Below, piece by piece: positions 36,852 to 48,580 of a stretch of 64,000 nucleotides of DNA. The notes beneath the pieces were generated by a model that saw nothing but the letters and a program-made list of their open reading frames with translations, was not told the origin of the DNA and ran no database searches. Source of the stretch: Phycomyces nitens. Lineage: Eukaryota; Mucoromycota; Mucoromycetes; Mucorales; Phycomycetaceae. The stretch is taken from positions 1,984,001 to 2,048,000 of the forward strand of contig JAHRBC010000008.1 of NCBI GenBank assembly GCA_022702545.1, given 5' to 3'. The position numbers were made by a program, and so were the translations under genes. Every line of letters starts with the position of its first letter. Position 1 is the stretch's first letter.

Positions 36852-39665
36852 TCAATTCACTAGTCCAATCACCCGTCGCGCATCTTCCCAAAGGGTTGGC
36901 TGGGCAGTCTTTAGTCTTTGGAGGCAGGCATCAGTTATGGCCAAAATGTCTTCCTGGAGCTCTTCACTTGGGCTCAATTGTCGAAGGCTATCCAGAGCTT
37001 CATAGCACAAGAGAGACCCAGCAAGAGACTGCCAGAGCCTCCTTCTTGCTTCTGCACATATGCTATGGCGATCGGATGCGGTTATTGCAATCAAGATAAA
37101 ACCAATAACTCGTCCAATCAAGATCCCCAGGCAATCGTCCTCCTCTTCCAGGACCTCTTCTACAACTTCCTCTGTCACAACCACCTTTTTTTCAATCCGA
37201 TTCTTTCGACCGCCTCTACCACGCCGTTTGTTCCAGTGAGTGTCTTTGGATCTGGCCGGTGCAGACTGTTTCTGGCGCTTCTTTGCCGTGGGTTTGTTGT
37301 GCAGTCTTTGTTCGGTGTCTAGCTTGGACTCTTCGGAAAGTTCAACAAGAGTTGCAGTGATTGCCCAAATGATATCTGCCTCTTCTTTGGCCTGTACAGC
37401 TTCTTTTCGTCCTTCCAATAGACGCACATAGAGGTCAAACATTTCATCTGCCTCGGGCATATCCGAGAGCATAACAAGATCGACCATCCGCAATGTAAAT
37501 CCACGGTCGCCAATATTTGTTGAATCAAGTCCAATGCGTAGAAACTCTTCCATCAGCTGCTTGACACTGGCAGGTGCAAGGTCATAGAGACCAAGGCATT
37601 GGAGAATCCAGGCGGTTGGGACAGCAAACTGCTGGGTGTTTGGGTCGATCCAGAGAGAGCGCCAAAAGTCAACCAGATGGGCCGCCTTATTATCAGGAAG
37701 CCGGACCGTCTCTTGAAGCATTGCAGCCAGACCAGTGTGCCAGACACTGATGATGTCGTGGGTGCGAGCAAGATCATGGCTACCAAAGTGTCTTTCCTTT
37801 GTGCCAAGTGGGACCACAGGTGTGCCAAAGTACCATTCATAATCATCTGGATTGGTCAGTAGTTGTGCCAATAGTTGAGAAGCTACAACATCTGGTGGCT
37901 GTGTTTGGTCCATGGATGCTTCTGTCAGTATACTTGCCAAAAAATGATTCTTGAACCATGCTCTGGACCGCTCAGACTTCATCTTGGTATCATTCATATG
38001 GCGTCGTAGATATGCCAGCAAGAGGTCTGTGTAGGCTTTTGGTTTGGTACTCAACAGATTATCGACCAGACGACGAGTGCCCAGCTGGGCCGCTTGTCCA
38101 AAGTAGTCCACAAATACGCCTATAAGATCAGGGTCGTCCATACTCAATAGTAATCCAAGTGAGTCTGTGGTGAGATTCTCAAGACAGGCTGGGACCACCC
38201 ACGAGCACAATGCACGTTGTCTGGCTTGCTTAAGGGTCACAATCAGATAATCGCCAAACACGTTGTGAGGTGTGGCCAGACGAGTGTGTTCGCGTGCCAT
38301 CCAGCCAACGTACCATTCCACAATTCCTGCCGATGCGGTTCGGATACAATCCTCGACCCAGGGATGGGTATTAGGCCTCTTGGATAGTGTCAAGTGTTTC
38401 AAGGCACGACAGCATCCGCGTGTTATATCCTTTTCGCCTGTCTGAAATGCTGTCAGGTCAACCTTTGCTCCAGTCTTGATCTCATAGCCTGTCCTGGGCC
38501 CCGTGTCTTCTGCAGTGCTAAACAGTTGGATGATTGCATAGTAGGGCGCGCTTCTGATATTGTATTTCGAGCTCTGCAATTGCTCAACCAGACTGTCCAA
38601 GATGACGGTCTGGTGGCATTCAAAGGGGTCCCGAATCACCCATTCGGCCAAGACGAGGTCCAGCATCGTCTTTTGATTTGTGGGGTAATGAGACCGGATG
38701 GCTTCCTTTAGGTACATTTCGAATTCATATGGCACCAGGCTCCCAAAAAGCCCTACCCAGGTTTGGGTTTCTCTGCGTACAATTGCACCACGCTCGGTGA
38801 GATCGCTTGGCTGGACCTCTAGCAGATTCTTCAAGAGTGGGTTGTTGTTTTTCTTGTTGGCCTTTGAATTGGCATGTTGAAAGGTAAAGTAGGCTTGGGC
38901 TAGCTGTGGAAACACAATGTTTTGCCGGCATTTGTTTTCTAGCCAGATCATCACCAGTGTCAATTCACTTGCTGTGAATGGGGCCCGTTTCAAGGACGAC
39001 ATTAGCTGCTGGTCCACGGTGTCTCTCATGAAGCTAGTGTCTGCTTTGGCCAAGACGTTGAATATGATTTGCACCGATTGTCTCAGAGCCTCGGAATGCG
39101 GCGCAGAGGCCTCGAGAGTCGTTAGCCAAAGGGTTGCAAAGTCAGTCTGATGATCATTTTGTTCGTCCATTGACCAGAGGCTCATTAGCATATGAAGCAT
39201 AATAACCGGCGATTGGGATTTCATAAACTGCAACAATGCCTCTGCCCATCTGCCAAGCTCTGTAGGGTGTTTGTCTGCCGAGGCCAACACAAGGCCGTAG
39301 AGGTAAATGAGAATCATTGGGTCAGGGTTTCTGTAGAGAAGTTGCCAGGTGTGTGTGGATAGATGAGCAGGAAAGTAGATTAGCCAAACAAAGCCATGGA
39401 GCTTGATTATGGCCATGATACATGTCCGTAATGAATCCTGAATTGACGATTTATGTAATTTCTGACTCTCACTCTCAATGGATAAAAGAAGTTGGATATA
39501 GACATCAAAGAACGCGTATGATTGTTCGAGTGTAGAAGGACAGTCAAACGTTGCTTGACTGATGTTATCTAATGTTGTCTTGCTATTGCTGGATTTGAGC
39601 AAGCGACACAGGTCGCCATAGCCCAAGCTGGCGTTTCCCTGGTTAAGTAGGTTGTGCAAATCCAT
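36852..39665 (-). CDS. Uncharacterised 937-aa alpha-helical protein, intronless
   Basis: A single exon of 2814 bases from ATG 39665 (MDLHNLLNQGNASLGYGDLC). The whole chain looks alpha-helical, with HEAT/ARM-like amphipathic helices, for example TLVMIWLENKCRQNIVFPQL and DYLIVTLKQARQRALCSWVV. Conserved-looking segments include NNPLLKNLLEVQPSDLTERG and QTWVGLFGSLVPYEFEMYLK. Near residues ~790-850 there is a basic, low-complexity stretch (THWNKRRGRGGRKNRIEKK) followed by an acidic one (VVEEVLEEEDDC), then a hydrophobic C-terminal segment. The basic patch could be a nuclear signal. I do not recognise the family. It could be a scaffold of a large nuclear complex (an Integrator-like subunit was considered but not supported). 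It shares a 211-bp divergent promoter with CTU1. Confidence 0.85.
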   Translation of the reverse strand: MDLHNLLNQGNASLGYGDLCRLLKSSNSKTTLDNISQATFDCPSTLEQSYAFFDVYIQLLLSIESESQKLHKSSIQDSLRTCIMAIIKLHGFVWLIYFPAHLSTHTWQLLYRNPDPMILIYLYGLVLASADKHPTELGRWAEALLQFMKSQSPVIMLHMLMSLWSMDEQNDHQTDFATLWLTTLEASAPHSEALRQSVQIIFNVLAKADTSFMRDTVDQQLMSSLKRAPFTASELTLVMIWLENKCRQNIVFPQLAQAYFTFQHANSKANKKNNNPLLKNLLEVQPSDLTERGAIVRRETQTWVGLFGSLVPYEFEMYLKEAIRSHYPTNQKTMLDLVLAEWVIRDPFECHQTVILDSLVEQLQSSKYNIRSAPYYAIIQLFSTAEDTGPRTGYEIKTGAKVDLTAFQTGEKDITRGCCRALKHLTLSKRPNTHPWVEDCIRTASAGIVEWYVGWMAREHTRLATPHNVFGDYLIVTLKQARQRALCSWVVPACLENLTTDSLGLLLSMDDPDLIGVFVDYFGQAAQLGTRRLVDNLLSTKPKAYTDLLLAYLRRHMNDTKMKSERSRAWFKNHFLASILTEASMDQTQPPDVVASQLLAQLLTNPDDYEWYFGTPVVPLGTKERHFGSHDLARTHDIISVWHTGLAAMLQETVRLPDNKAAHLVDFWRSLWIDPNTQQFAVPTAWILQCLGLYDLAPASVKQLMEEFLRIGLDSTNIGDRGFTLRMVDLVMLSDMPEADEMFDLYVRLLEGRKEAVQAKEEADIIWAITATLVELSEESKLDTEQRLHNKPTAKKRQKQSAPARSKDTHWNKRRGRGGRKNRIEKKVVVTEEVVEEVLEEEDDCLGILIGRVIGFILIAITASDRHSICAEARRRLWQSLAGSLLCYEALDSLRQLSPSEELQEDILAITDACLQRLKTAQPTLWEDARRVIGLVN

Positions 39666-39876
39666 CCAGGAATTGTAATTGACAAATAAAGAGCATCCAT
39701 CATTTTATTTTTTATTTTTTATTGCCATTTTCAAGTAGGTAGGCGGCTTTGAAGAGAGTGAATAAAGGGAGAGTCACATTTGGTTAAAATAAAATAAAAT
39801 AAAATAAAAAATAAATGGTTGTGCTTTACAAGTTGTCAAGTCGTCTTTAGATTTATATTTATACATTATAGCGCTC
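39666..39876. promoter_or_regulatory. Divergent promoter region, 937-aa gene / CTU1
   Basis: The 211 bases between start codons serve both genes. They include an AAAAT/AAATA repeat block at about 39785-39815 and TATATTTATA about 20 bases before the CTU1 ATG. Confidence 0.45.
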
Positions 39877-41195
39877 ATGAAGCTTTGTATTCTTTGTGCC
39901 AAACAGCGGGCTGTTCTTAAAAGACCAAAGACTGGCCAGCAGATCTGCCAGGCATGCTTTTACCATGTGTTTGAAACCGAGATCCACAATACGATTATCG
40001 ATGCCAAGCTGTTTCGACGGGGCGAACGAGTAGCGATTGGCGCGAGTGGTGGAAAGGATTCAACAGTGCTTGCTCATGTGATGAAGAGACTGAATGAACA
40101 GTACGATTATGGCCTGGATCTGTTTCTGTTGTCTGTAGATGAGGGAATCACAGGCTATCGAGATGATTCTCTCGAGACAGTCAAGCGCAACCAACAACAA
40201 TACGAACTTCCGCTAAAGATCGTGTCGTATGGAGAACTTTATGGCTGGACAATGGACGATATTGTGCGAGAAGTCGGTCTAAAGAACAATTGCACTTACT
40301 GCGGCGTGTTCCGGCGTCAGGCCTTGGACAGAGGAGCAGTGATGCTGGGTGTCGATCATATCGTGACAGGACACAATGCAGATGATATTGCAGAGACGGT
40401 TTTGATGAACAGTGAGTAGAGCATGCACCAAGCTATAATGATTATTTGGGATTGAAAATGGACGGACAGTCTTTAGAGGAGACATTGCTCGTCTTGGAAG
40501 ATGTACAGAGATCGTGACCCAGGGAGAGAGTTCGATCCGCCGCTCAAAGCCGTTCAAATACACCTATGAAAAGGAGATTGTAATGTATGCATACTTTAAA
40601 AAGCTCGACTATTTCTCGACCGAATGCATCTATTCTCCCAATGCCTACCGAGGATATGCACGTACCTTTCTCAAAGACCTTGAATCTGTCAGACCTAGTG
40701 CAATTGTCGGTATGTTTGCATGTTTGTTTGGTTGTTTGGTTGTTTTATATAGACCATTTGAGAATTATTTTAGATATCATTCATTCTGGGGAGGCATTTG
40801 AGATCAAGTCAACTGTCAAGATGCCGAGTCAAAAGACATGTGAGAGATGCGGCTACATGTCTTCAAATGACACCTGCAAGGCGTGCGTTCTTCTCGAAGG
40901 ACTCAATCGGGGTCTTCCTCAACTCGGCATTGGAAAGGAATCTAGAGTGGTAGGTTAGATTTGGTCAAAAACACATTGTCGTATTAAACACAAATCCTCT
41001 ACACAGAGAAAACAACTGGCAGAGTCTGAGCAAAAGGAACTTCCAAATGTCGTTCAGCACTTTTCACAGATCCAGAGGGATTCAGACGCACCGGATATCA
41101 TCCAGCCCCGCGATCCTTCTACAGTCTACACTCCCCCTCCACGGATGCCTACAGGAGTGCTCGACCCACCTGCCAAAAAGACACTTGATTGGTAA
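39877..41195 (+). CDS. CTU1: Cytosolic tRNA 2-thiolation protein (Ctu1/Ncs6)
   Basis: Exons 39877-40411, 40470-40709, 40774-40949 and 41007-41195 encode 379 residues. The N-terminal zinc finger is CILCAKQ and CQACF. The PP-loop ATP-binding motif is [11 protein letters not shown] at ~53-63. A family Cys pair lies in [12 protein letters not shown], followed by [15 protein letters not shown]. The C-terminal zinc site is [20 protein letters not shown], then the conserved [12 protein letters not shown]. With Ctu2/Ncs2 it thiolates U34 of tRNA Lys, Glu and Gln, using sulphur from Urm1. All introns are GT-AG and in phase. The Pro-rich tail after residue ~318 is longer than the core needs. Confidence 0.95.
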
Positions 41196-41367
41196 AATAG
41201 TGGAATTGGCAGTCGTTTTTCTTCTTCTTCTTCTTTTATTTCAATAATACCTACAAACCACACTACTACTACTAATAAAAAGAAGGAAGGCTTGTAATTC
41301 ACAACATTTATTATACACTTTGGATCTCGAGATTCCTTTTCTTTTTCTTTTTGAAAGTTTTGTGAAA

Positions 41368-43768
41368 ATGTCAATGCCAAGTCAGGATTTAAACCACAGA
41401 AATTGGACAGCAGTCCCGCACCCCTTTTTCCTTATTCTCCACAAAAGGATGCCAATTCTATCTCTCTTGGCCAACGGAATGCCATCTCATAATGTCCAAG
41501 GTGCCGTTGTGGCCAGCAGCACTCCTACAACTGCCATTCGCTTTAGAGACCGTAGCAATAGTACTCCTGGGCCTCGCTTACCTCGTTCAAGGTGCCGTCC
41601 TCAATCTCTCTATGCACCAAAACTAGCCTTTGTAGACTCCATACCAATCGTTTCCCCCAGTCCACTCGTCAGATCTCTGTCAATCAGCAAGAGCGAAGAA
41701 ACGGCAACCAGACCATCAAATCCAGCTCAGTTTACGCTCTCGTCTCCAACTGCCACCATAGCCACCCAGCATGCCCAGGTGCTTACGAGCACTCTGCCTG
41801 ATAAGCAGCGACCTCGTAGTATAGTCCTGTCCAGTCCCACCCCAAAGAACCCTTTTGAACAACTTACTCCTAGTCCCTCTTTAACCCAAAGGGTGTCTCT
41901 TGAAGAATCCCACCAGCAAGACGATGAAAGCCCTCCACTGTTGATCAGAGAGGACAACAAAGAAATCCAGAGTCGGCTGAATAGCCCTGGTGATATGGCT
42001 GGCTCGTGCGGTATTCCATTGGCAGCATATGATCGAAATAGTGATTTTCATGGCCTGTTCCGCAGCGTACCTGAAAACGATCCTTTGCTGGAAGGTGAGG
42101 AATGAATGTCTTTATATGATGTGTGGTTTAATGGTTCAATAGACTACAAATGTGCCCTGCAGAAAGACATCCTATTACAGGGACACCTTTACATCACAGA
42201 AAATCACATTTGTTTCAATGCTAATATCTTTGGTTGGGTTACCAATGCAAGTCCAATATACATATATTAAGATGATTACATTCATTTTTTGTTTTTAGAA
42301 ATTGTGTGTATTAATTAATTAATACTTTTTTTTCAAATCTTAGCTTGTCATTGCATTTTCAGATATCCTAAAGGTAGAGAAGCGAATGACAGCAATGATC
42401 ATTCCAAATGCAATTCACATTTACACACCTCATGGAAAGGTAACCAACATGCGCTATTTTTGCCGACTCTAATAATCAGCCCTGCAGCACATATTTGCTT
42501 CATTGCTATCCAGAGATCTAGCATACGATCAGATTGTTCAGCTCTGGGAAAAACACAAGCAAGGACAGATGCTCCAGCCTTGCATTCTCGATTCAATCGA
42601 CACTGATTCCGAAGATTCACCTGGCTTCGATCAGCCATTCAATCTTGACGATCGGCAATTGTACCCACAGTGTCCCTGCTGTGAACAGGATGAACATTAT
42701 GACAATATCTTGCTCCAAGAATCAATTCCTGGGACGGTCGACAGTGTGTTTGAGTTGCTGTTTGATAGTGATTTTTGTAAGAATTATCTATCAAAGGTAG
42801 AGCGACTTGGAGGTAAAAATTATTATTCTTGGAATTGTTGGTTGTTGTGTTTTCTTTTTTGTGTATCATTTCGTATTTATTTTTGGAAATATTTAATACA
42901 GATATTCAAATGGGCGACTGGCACCACGGATCACGAAAGAATCTGGTTACAAACAAAGGTAAAGAAACTGTATGGACATTTGGTGGCCACTAAGATTTTG
43001 TTGATAGGGTGTATGATCGTTGGATCTAAAGACGAACAGATCTATTGCAAATCTCCTTATTATATGTCGATTATCAGCAGCCTACAGCCTGAAAATCAGG
43101 ATAATTTGATGGTCAAACTGAGGACATGTATCACTAGATCCAATAATAATACAAAGGTAAACGTGCTGGTCACTTTTCAGTTGGACAGAGATCCAGAACA
43201 TAGAGGTAGGTTACCTATATGATTACAATTGGGCCCTAATGTTCCTATAGATCAATATACCAAGAGACTATTAGAATGTGCAGGCCGTATGACAAGAGTG
43301 CTAAGGACGAATTGGATCCAGAATGGCTATAGTAGTAGTAGTAGTAATAGTAATAGTAAAGATGGGCTAGGTGGTTGGAACGATAGGATCCTCGAGGAAG
43401 CCAACCTGGTCCCTTTATCAGGTCCGTCTCGTCTAAAGATAAGGCTGGCTGGCTGGATAGGATCAGGTGGGTGGTTTCCGAGTTGCGACCAACTGGCCTG
43501 CTTGCTGAGTGCTTTCTTGGGATTTGGAGGCCGAATGAATGCAAAGCAGCTTGTGTTCTTGTGCTGTGTGGCCGCCGTAGTGACCAATGCGATTCTGGTC
43601 CATCGACTTGTCACACCGACTTCAATTGAGCCCTCGTTTGGCTTACAGGGACTCGGAGGAGATCATTGGGGATTAGACCAGTTGCGGAGTGAGGTTATTG
43701 TCCTGCAGGAAAAGATAAGCAGATTGAAAGTTGATTGTGAGGATCGACTTGGACCCAAGATTTTTTGA
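41368..43768 (+). CDS. GRAM-VASt domain protein (LAM/Aster-type sterol transfer)
   Basis: A multi-exon gene from ATG 41368 to TGA 43766-43768. The first ~240 residues are Ser/Pro-rich and disordered. The GRAM domain starts at FHGLFRSVPENDPLLEDYKC and continues ALQKDILLQGHLYITENHIC, FNANIFGWVTNLVIAFSDIL, then KRMTAMIIPNAIHIYTPHGK. A divergent VASt/StART-like domain follows (SIPGTVDSVFELLFDSDFCK; DIQMGDWHHGSRKNLVTNKG; NVLVTFQLDRDPEH). A C-terminal membrane helix (LVFLCCVAAVVTNAILVHRL) and a short coiled coil (LRSEVIVLQEKISRLK) complete the LAM/GRAMD1 layout. These proteins move sterols between plasma membrane and ER at contact sites. The intron inside the GRAM domain (42247-42343) is GC-AG. Junctions in the VASt part (42810-43020) are less certain. 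Confidence 0.85.
42247..42343 (+). other. GC-AG intron in the GRAM domain
   Basis: The donor is ACCAAT/GCAAGT and the acceptor ATCTTAG/CTTGTC. Splicing gives FGWVTNLVIAFSDI, the conserved GRAM core. No GT donor nearby keeps this sequence. Confidence 0.87.
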
Positions 43769-43809
43769 AAGATGAACATTTAAGGCCACGTTTCCATAAA
43801 TGCACCTTC

Positions 43810-43844
<35 letters not shown>

Positions 43845-44220
43845 ATTATTATAATTATTATCTATAATAATACCATTTCACACGCTATTGAAATCCGAAA
43901 ATATATTTCTTTGGATAAGATCTTTTAATTTCTCATAAAGAATAATTTCTTGTGTATTTATTTACCCCCAAAAATGCACTAGAATTTTTTAGAATTTGAA
44001 TATTTTTTTATTTTTCATTAATAATTTACAAAATAATAATAATAACAATCATAATATCACATTCACACGCACACTCTATTATACTTGACGATAACAAATA
44101 TCAGCTGTTAATAACAATTTTATCACGGCCATCAAATACTAGGAAACATTGAGCCAAGACAGGAAATTCAATTCTGATATTTTGATATTTTTATTTTGTT
44201 TGTTTGTTTGTACATATATG

Positions 44221-44251
<31 letters not shown>

Positions 44252-44460
44252 GTGTTAGGGATTACAGGCCATTGTTATCTACAAATAGGAGGAATGAAGC
44301 CCATTTAAAGAGGAGGGGTTGGGGTTCGTACTACACGATTAAGAAATCTAAAAGAGCTTTTTGGTTTTGGTTTTTTTTTGGTTTTGGTTTTTGCAAAAGG
44401 GGATGAAGATATGTATACTTGAGAAAATGCTAGGATGAAAATGATTTTGGGTTTGTTCAA
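43769..44460. other. Intergenic between convergent genes
   Basis: Very AT-rich with a TTA run (about 43812-43841), a TA/TG tract (about 44216-44255) and GGTTTT repeats near 44360-44392. No gene was seen. Confidence 0.6.
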
Positions 44461-45681
44461 TTAACTGTTGATGGGCATGGGAGTATGTGCTGAATTGGTA
44501 CCATAGAAACAGTACTTGTTCACTAGGTCCAAATAAGACTCTGAGTCCAAGTCAGGCGTACTTTGGATATAGGCATGACGGGGTTGGCATGCAAAAGTAG
44601 GGCTAGAAGGGGCAGAATGGTAATAGGACTCGAACAGGTTTTGTCTAACAGCAGCATTAGCTGGCCGGACTGAAGGACCTGTTGCTAGGCTAGACACTTC
44701 TGGTTTCTTTGGTCGTGGTTGCACGAGCATTGTCGGCTTGACTTCCTTTGTAGCACTGGCGGCTGGTTTGATAGGAACCGATGGTGCAGGCGGAACATCA
44801 GTAGATGGTGCAACCACCTTTTTGGCTTGTGAGAGAGAAAGTCCAAAACTATAGCGGTTTCCAAGTCCTTTGTTTGGATTGCGGTAAGGCACTTTGGTAT
44901 CCTCGTCGTCCTGGTCTTCGGTTTCTGCCGAGTCGGCAAGGATCTGGATTCCATAGTTCTTTCCTTCGTTGTTATCCCAGAACTCTTGGCCGTTCACATG
45001 GTAACGGATAGCAAAGTCAATGGTGGCCCGCACCTGACCGCGATCTGCCAGATTGACAAGTGGAATTGTGAAGCAGAATGTGTCGTACATGCCTTGTCCA
45101 TTGTTAGCATCCTTGTAGACCGCGTCGATATCATGAGACGTCTGCCAACAGTCAAAGGTGTATCGGATAGAAACCGACTTGTGGTATGCCAAATTGCGGA
45201 CCTGGACACGGCCCTTGACTTCATTGTTCTCTATGGAGAATTTTTTTTCTAAAAGGATGTTTTTGGACCGGTCTGTAGTCTCTCGTGGGGGGAAGTTGAG
45301 GTAGGCCACCTTGAATGAGGGCTCTGTGGGGGCTGGGTTGTCTTGCAAAAGTGCCCGAGGTGTCTGGGTCTTGCGGAAGAGACATATACGCTCGAGGTGA
45401 ACTGGGTTGAACTTGACTGTTTTGGAGCCGGTGGGTGTGGTGGGTGCAGAGTGAGAGCGCAAGGATGATTTAAGAGAGGGAGCGGCGAGTTGGGTGAGAT
45501 TGATGTGCATAGGTTTCTGGGTAGGACGAATTGTTGGTTCTGGCTGAGGAACGGGCGAATGTGATGGTTCACGATCGTCCTGGGAGAATATAGAGGGCTT
45601 CTTGTTCTTCAAGACCACCGACCTACTCCATGTAGATGGTCCGAATGATTCGTGGCGAGGAAATGTAGAAAAGGACATCAT
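44461..45681 (-). CDS. CBM21-domain protein phosphatase 1 targeting subunit (Gac1/PPP1R3-like)
   Basis: A single-exon frame of 406 residues starting MMSFSTFPRHESFGPS. At ~88-92 is a PP1-binding RVxF-type motif, KTVKF, in the usual position before the carbohydrate-binding domain. The CBM21 domain spans ~145-250: NEVKGRVQVRNLAYHKSVSI, RYTFDCWQTSHDIDAVY, FAIRYHVNGQEFWDNNEGKN, YGIQ. This fits subunits that bring PP1 to glycogen to activate glycogen synthase. The N- and C-terminal parts are Ser/Pro-rich and disordered. The start at 45681 is the first of two adjacent ATG codons. A TATA-like sequence lies about 50-60 bases upstream. Confidence 0.9.
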   Translation of the reverse strand: MMSFSTFPRHESFGPSTWSRSVVLKNKKPSIFSQDDREPSHSPVPQPEPTIRPTQKPMHINLTQLAAPSLKSSLRSHSAPTTPTGSKTVKFNPVHLERICLFRKTQTPRALLQDNPAPTEPSFKVAYLNFPPRETTDRSKNILLEKKFSIENNEVKGRVQVRNLAYHKSVSIRYTFDCWQTSHDIDAVYKDANNGQGMYDTFCFTIPLVNLADRGQVRATIDFAIRYHVNGQEFWDNNEGKNYGIQILADSAETEDQDDEDTKVPYRNPNKGLGNRYSFGLSLSQAKKVVAPSTDVPPAPSVPIKPAASATKEVKPTMLVQPRPKKPEVSSLATGPSVRPANAAVRQNLFESYYHSAPSSPTFACQPRHAYIQSTPDLDSESYLDLVNKYCFYGTNSAHTPMPINS

Positions 45682-45731
45682 TAGAGTGAAAGAAAATTTT
45701 AGAGAACCAAGGAGAATTCAAGAAGGCTGGA

Positions 45732-45742
45732 CTTTTTATACC
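45732..45742 (-). promoter_or_regulatory. Probable TATA box of the CBM21/PP1 gene
   Basis: On the gene strand GGTATAAAAAGT lies about 50-60 bases before the start codon, close to the typical spacing for a short 5' UTR. Confidence 0.45.
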
Positions 45743-46503
45743 AATTCTTAAAAATATGTTATCTCTGATTGTCATCATGGCATCACCCTTTCCCGTCCAA
45801 AAGGCAAAGTACGACAGTGATACATGGCGGTATATGTAATGTATATAATGACAGTTACTGAATTCGGATTTTCTAGATATTTTCTGGCGATTGAAACGAT
45901 AGGATAAAATCGGCGCTGTTTAGAGGACAATCTCTCCAGGATTTTATTTCCTGGAGAACTTCTCAAGGCCATTATTGTATTCATTGTGGTTACCAATAGC
46001 AAAAAGGCGATTACAGTTGCTATGGATATGGTTGATACGGTGGTTACCATGGTTATATATTTATATATACATATATATGTATATACATATATACACATAT
46101 ATATATAAATATTGATTTAAATGATATTATCATCACTGTTTGATTGTCAAGTAAGAAGCCAGAGTGCAGCTTGCATCTCGAATTTCGCATCTCGCATTTC
46201 ATAAACACCTGTAATAACAACAAACCAATAATATATAAAGATACCAATTTTATTGCGGAGATTTTGGATGATCGTTTGAGATAAAAAAAAATTACAATAT
46301 ATTTTTTTATTTTATTTTATTTTTTATTTTTATATATTTATTTTTTTTGGTATCCAAAAAATAAATAAATCATTATTATCACCAAGCGCACTGGCCCAGA
46401 GATTCACATTTAAGAACACTATGTGTCCTACCCTTGCCCACTTTTAGGATCCTGTGTAAGGCATAAACGGATTTCGGGGTGAGCGGCTCTATGTAACAGA
46501 TTG
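45743..46503. other. Intergenic
   Basis: AT-rich spacer with TATATACATA-type repeats (46052-46108) and TTTTA/TTATTT repeats (46299-46345). The open frames on - in 45775-46247 are probably chance. The 3' end of the epsin gene is near 46504. Confidence 0.5.
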
Positions 46504-48580
46504 TCAGTACCAGTGTCCCTAACTAACCAGCACAGCTAGTCAGTCAACACAGCCAAAACGTACCTGTGGAAACATCGAGTCCTTTGGTTGCGTATCGACC
46601 ATACTCTGGAAGGCCGCCTCCCCACTGGCGAATCCAGATCCACTAATAAAATGGACGCCCACATTATTGTATCACATCTGGTGTATTTTCCGACCTTTTA
46701 ACTCACTGTGGGACGCGGAGACTGCCGGTGTTACCAAAGGTATCCATTCCATCGCTGCGGAGATTGCAGAGGATAATGTTAGCTATGGCTGTAAATCGTG
46801 GGAAACCAAGATCCTTAAAGCTTACTCTCGCGTCAACAAAGCATTCAGGTTTGCATAGCGGGAATCAGCGGGCAAACAAGGGCTCTGAGCTTCCTACCAC
46901 AGAACAACAAATAAGAATCGATATTCAAATGTACATTTGCATCTGTTCTGCAGACAATCTAATCAAAAATCCAATCCAATTTTCTTTTTTGAAAATAAAC
47001 AAAACCTACTTTCTCAAAAGGACTCAAACTAAGAGCACGGGCTGCAAACACTGGCGAAAGCGAGGGAGAAACAGGCTTTATGCCCGAAGACACCCCGAGT
47101 AAATATGGCGATTGGCTGCCCACCGTAGATTGGATCGGTTGGGGCAGACCCTGTCCGTCCATCTGTGTAAATGGGTTAGTAGAGACCCCTACGGAGAACA
47201 TTGATTGGGGCACAGGAGGAGACATTTGAAAAGGACTCGGTGGTACGCCTGTCATTTGGGCCTGAAGAGCATTGTGGTTGTTATTGAATCCACTCCAGTC
47301 GCCCAATTGTTGTTGTGGTTGGGGCTGATAGGGGTTATTGCTGGGTGTATAGAGACCATCAAAGGACCCAGGGAATCCAGTGGTTTGAGGCCATGTGGAG
47401 GGCTTCTGTTCGGTTTGCTGAGCTGAAGGCTTGAATAGATCATCAAAAGATGCTTGGGTTGATGGCAATTGATGTCCAGGGCTAAATAAAATAACAATAA
47501 TACAGAAAAAGGGGAAGTGCATTGCATTAGGAATACATCCGCGAAAGCCTGTCAGTCAGAAACCCAAAATATTCACCTTGGTTGTTGTTGTGGTCCAAAG
47601 ATACTTGACCAAACATCGTCGGGGTCACTCTCCTTGGGCTTGTTCTCCTGGGCTTGACTAATGATTGTTTAGTTATTGAATAGACATGCCAAGTATTACC
47701 TTGATTGTCGTTTCCGTTCTTCTTCTTCTGCAAGCCGCTTGCTCTCTTCGATTGCTGTCTGGAGATCTTGGTCTTCTTTAGAGTATTCTATCCGCATCTG
47801 GCCATGGTTCATCGTCTCTCCAAGATAGTCATTCACTCCTGCCATTCGATCTCGCATCTGGCGTCTTTGTCGACGCTCCTCATGCAAACGAACATCATCT
47901 TGCAGAAGACTAGTGATATCCTTGGCCTTTTGACGCACTACGCCAAGAGTGCATTGATTAGACCCCTCTTCTGTTCGATGCCTTTATTGATTGTACCATT
48001 AGCACCGACATCTTTTCCCTGTTCGTCAATATGCTGGAATTCTCCTAGAGTCTTGATAACATATAGGTTGCCTTTTGAATAGATTACAACATTTTCTGAC
48101 CCGACATGAATGCAATAATCTAGCAAGAGAAGTGCCTATGGAGATTGTGAGTCTATAGTACTTTTTTTTATAGATATAAAACACTTGTACTTTAAAAACA
48201 TGTCTCCAATGTTTCCCCTTGTCATTCATTCTCTTGTCGATCATGTCCATGATTTCCAAAAAGTCTTGTCTTTTTTGTTTTTGTTGGAAATGCGATTAGA
48301 GTCTTGGAGTCGGATTGACTTTCTTACTTGTTAAAGGTCAATTGAGCAATCTCGTTCATGCTTGTTCCACTTGGTCCCCAAGGATCATTCGAGGTGGATT
48401 CTCGGACCTTGCGCTGTACTTCAGAGAAGCCTTTTGCATAATTCTTGCTAGTAAAAATGAAAAAAAGTATTGAATGAATAAATGATTGATTGGATGACTG
48501 GATGACTGGATGACTGGATGATGAGATGTTTGAAATTTGTAGATTGCTTACATGCTTCTCACCATGCCTTTTCCTGCCAT
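46504..48580 (-). CDS. Epsin (ENTH-domain endocytic adaptor)
   Basis: A multi-exon gene from ATG 48580 (MAGKGMVRSIKNYAKGFSEV). The ENTH domain covers ~1-140: VRESTSNDPWGPSGTSMNEI, DFLEIMDMIDKRMNDKGKHW, ALLLLDYCIHVGSENVVIYS, LGEFQHIDEQGKDVGANVRQ, KAKDITSLLQDD. Ubiquitin-interacting-motif-like helices follow (DQDLQTAIEESKRLAEEE). The Gln/Pro-rich tail has DPDDVWSSIFG and ASFDDLFKP, and ends YANLNALLTRD then GMDTFGNTGSLRVP, the block shared with yeast Ent1/Ent2 (DTFGNTG). Epsins bind PI(4,5)P2, ubiquitin cargo and clathrin/AP2 at endocytic sites. The last exon is uncertain: after QPKDSMFPQ the frame reads only a few more codons to a TGA near 46504, so the end could lie elsewhere. Confidence 0.87.
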
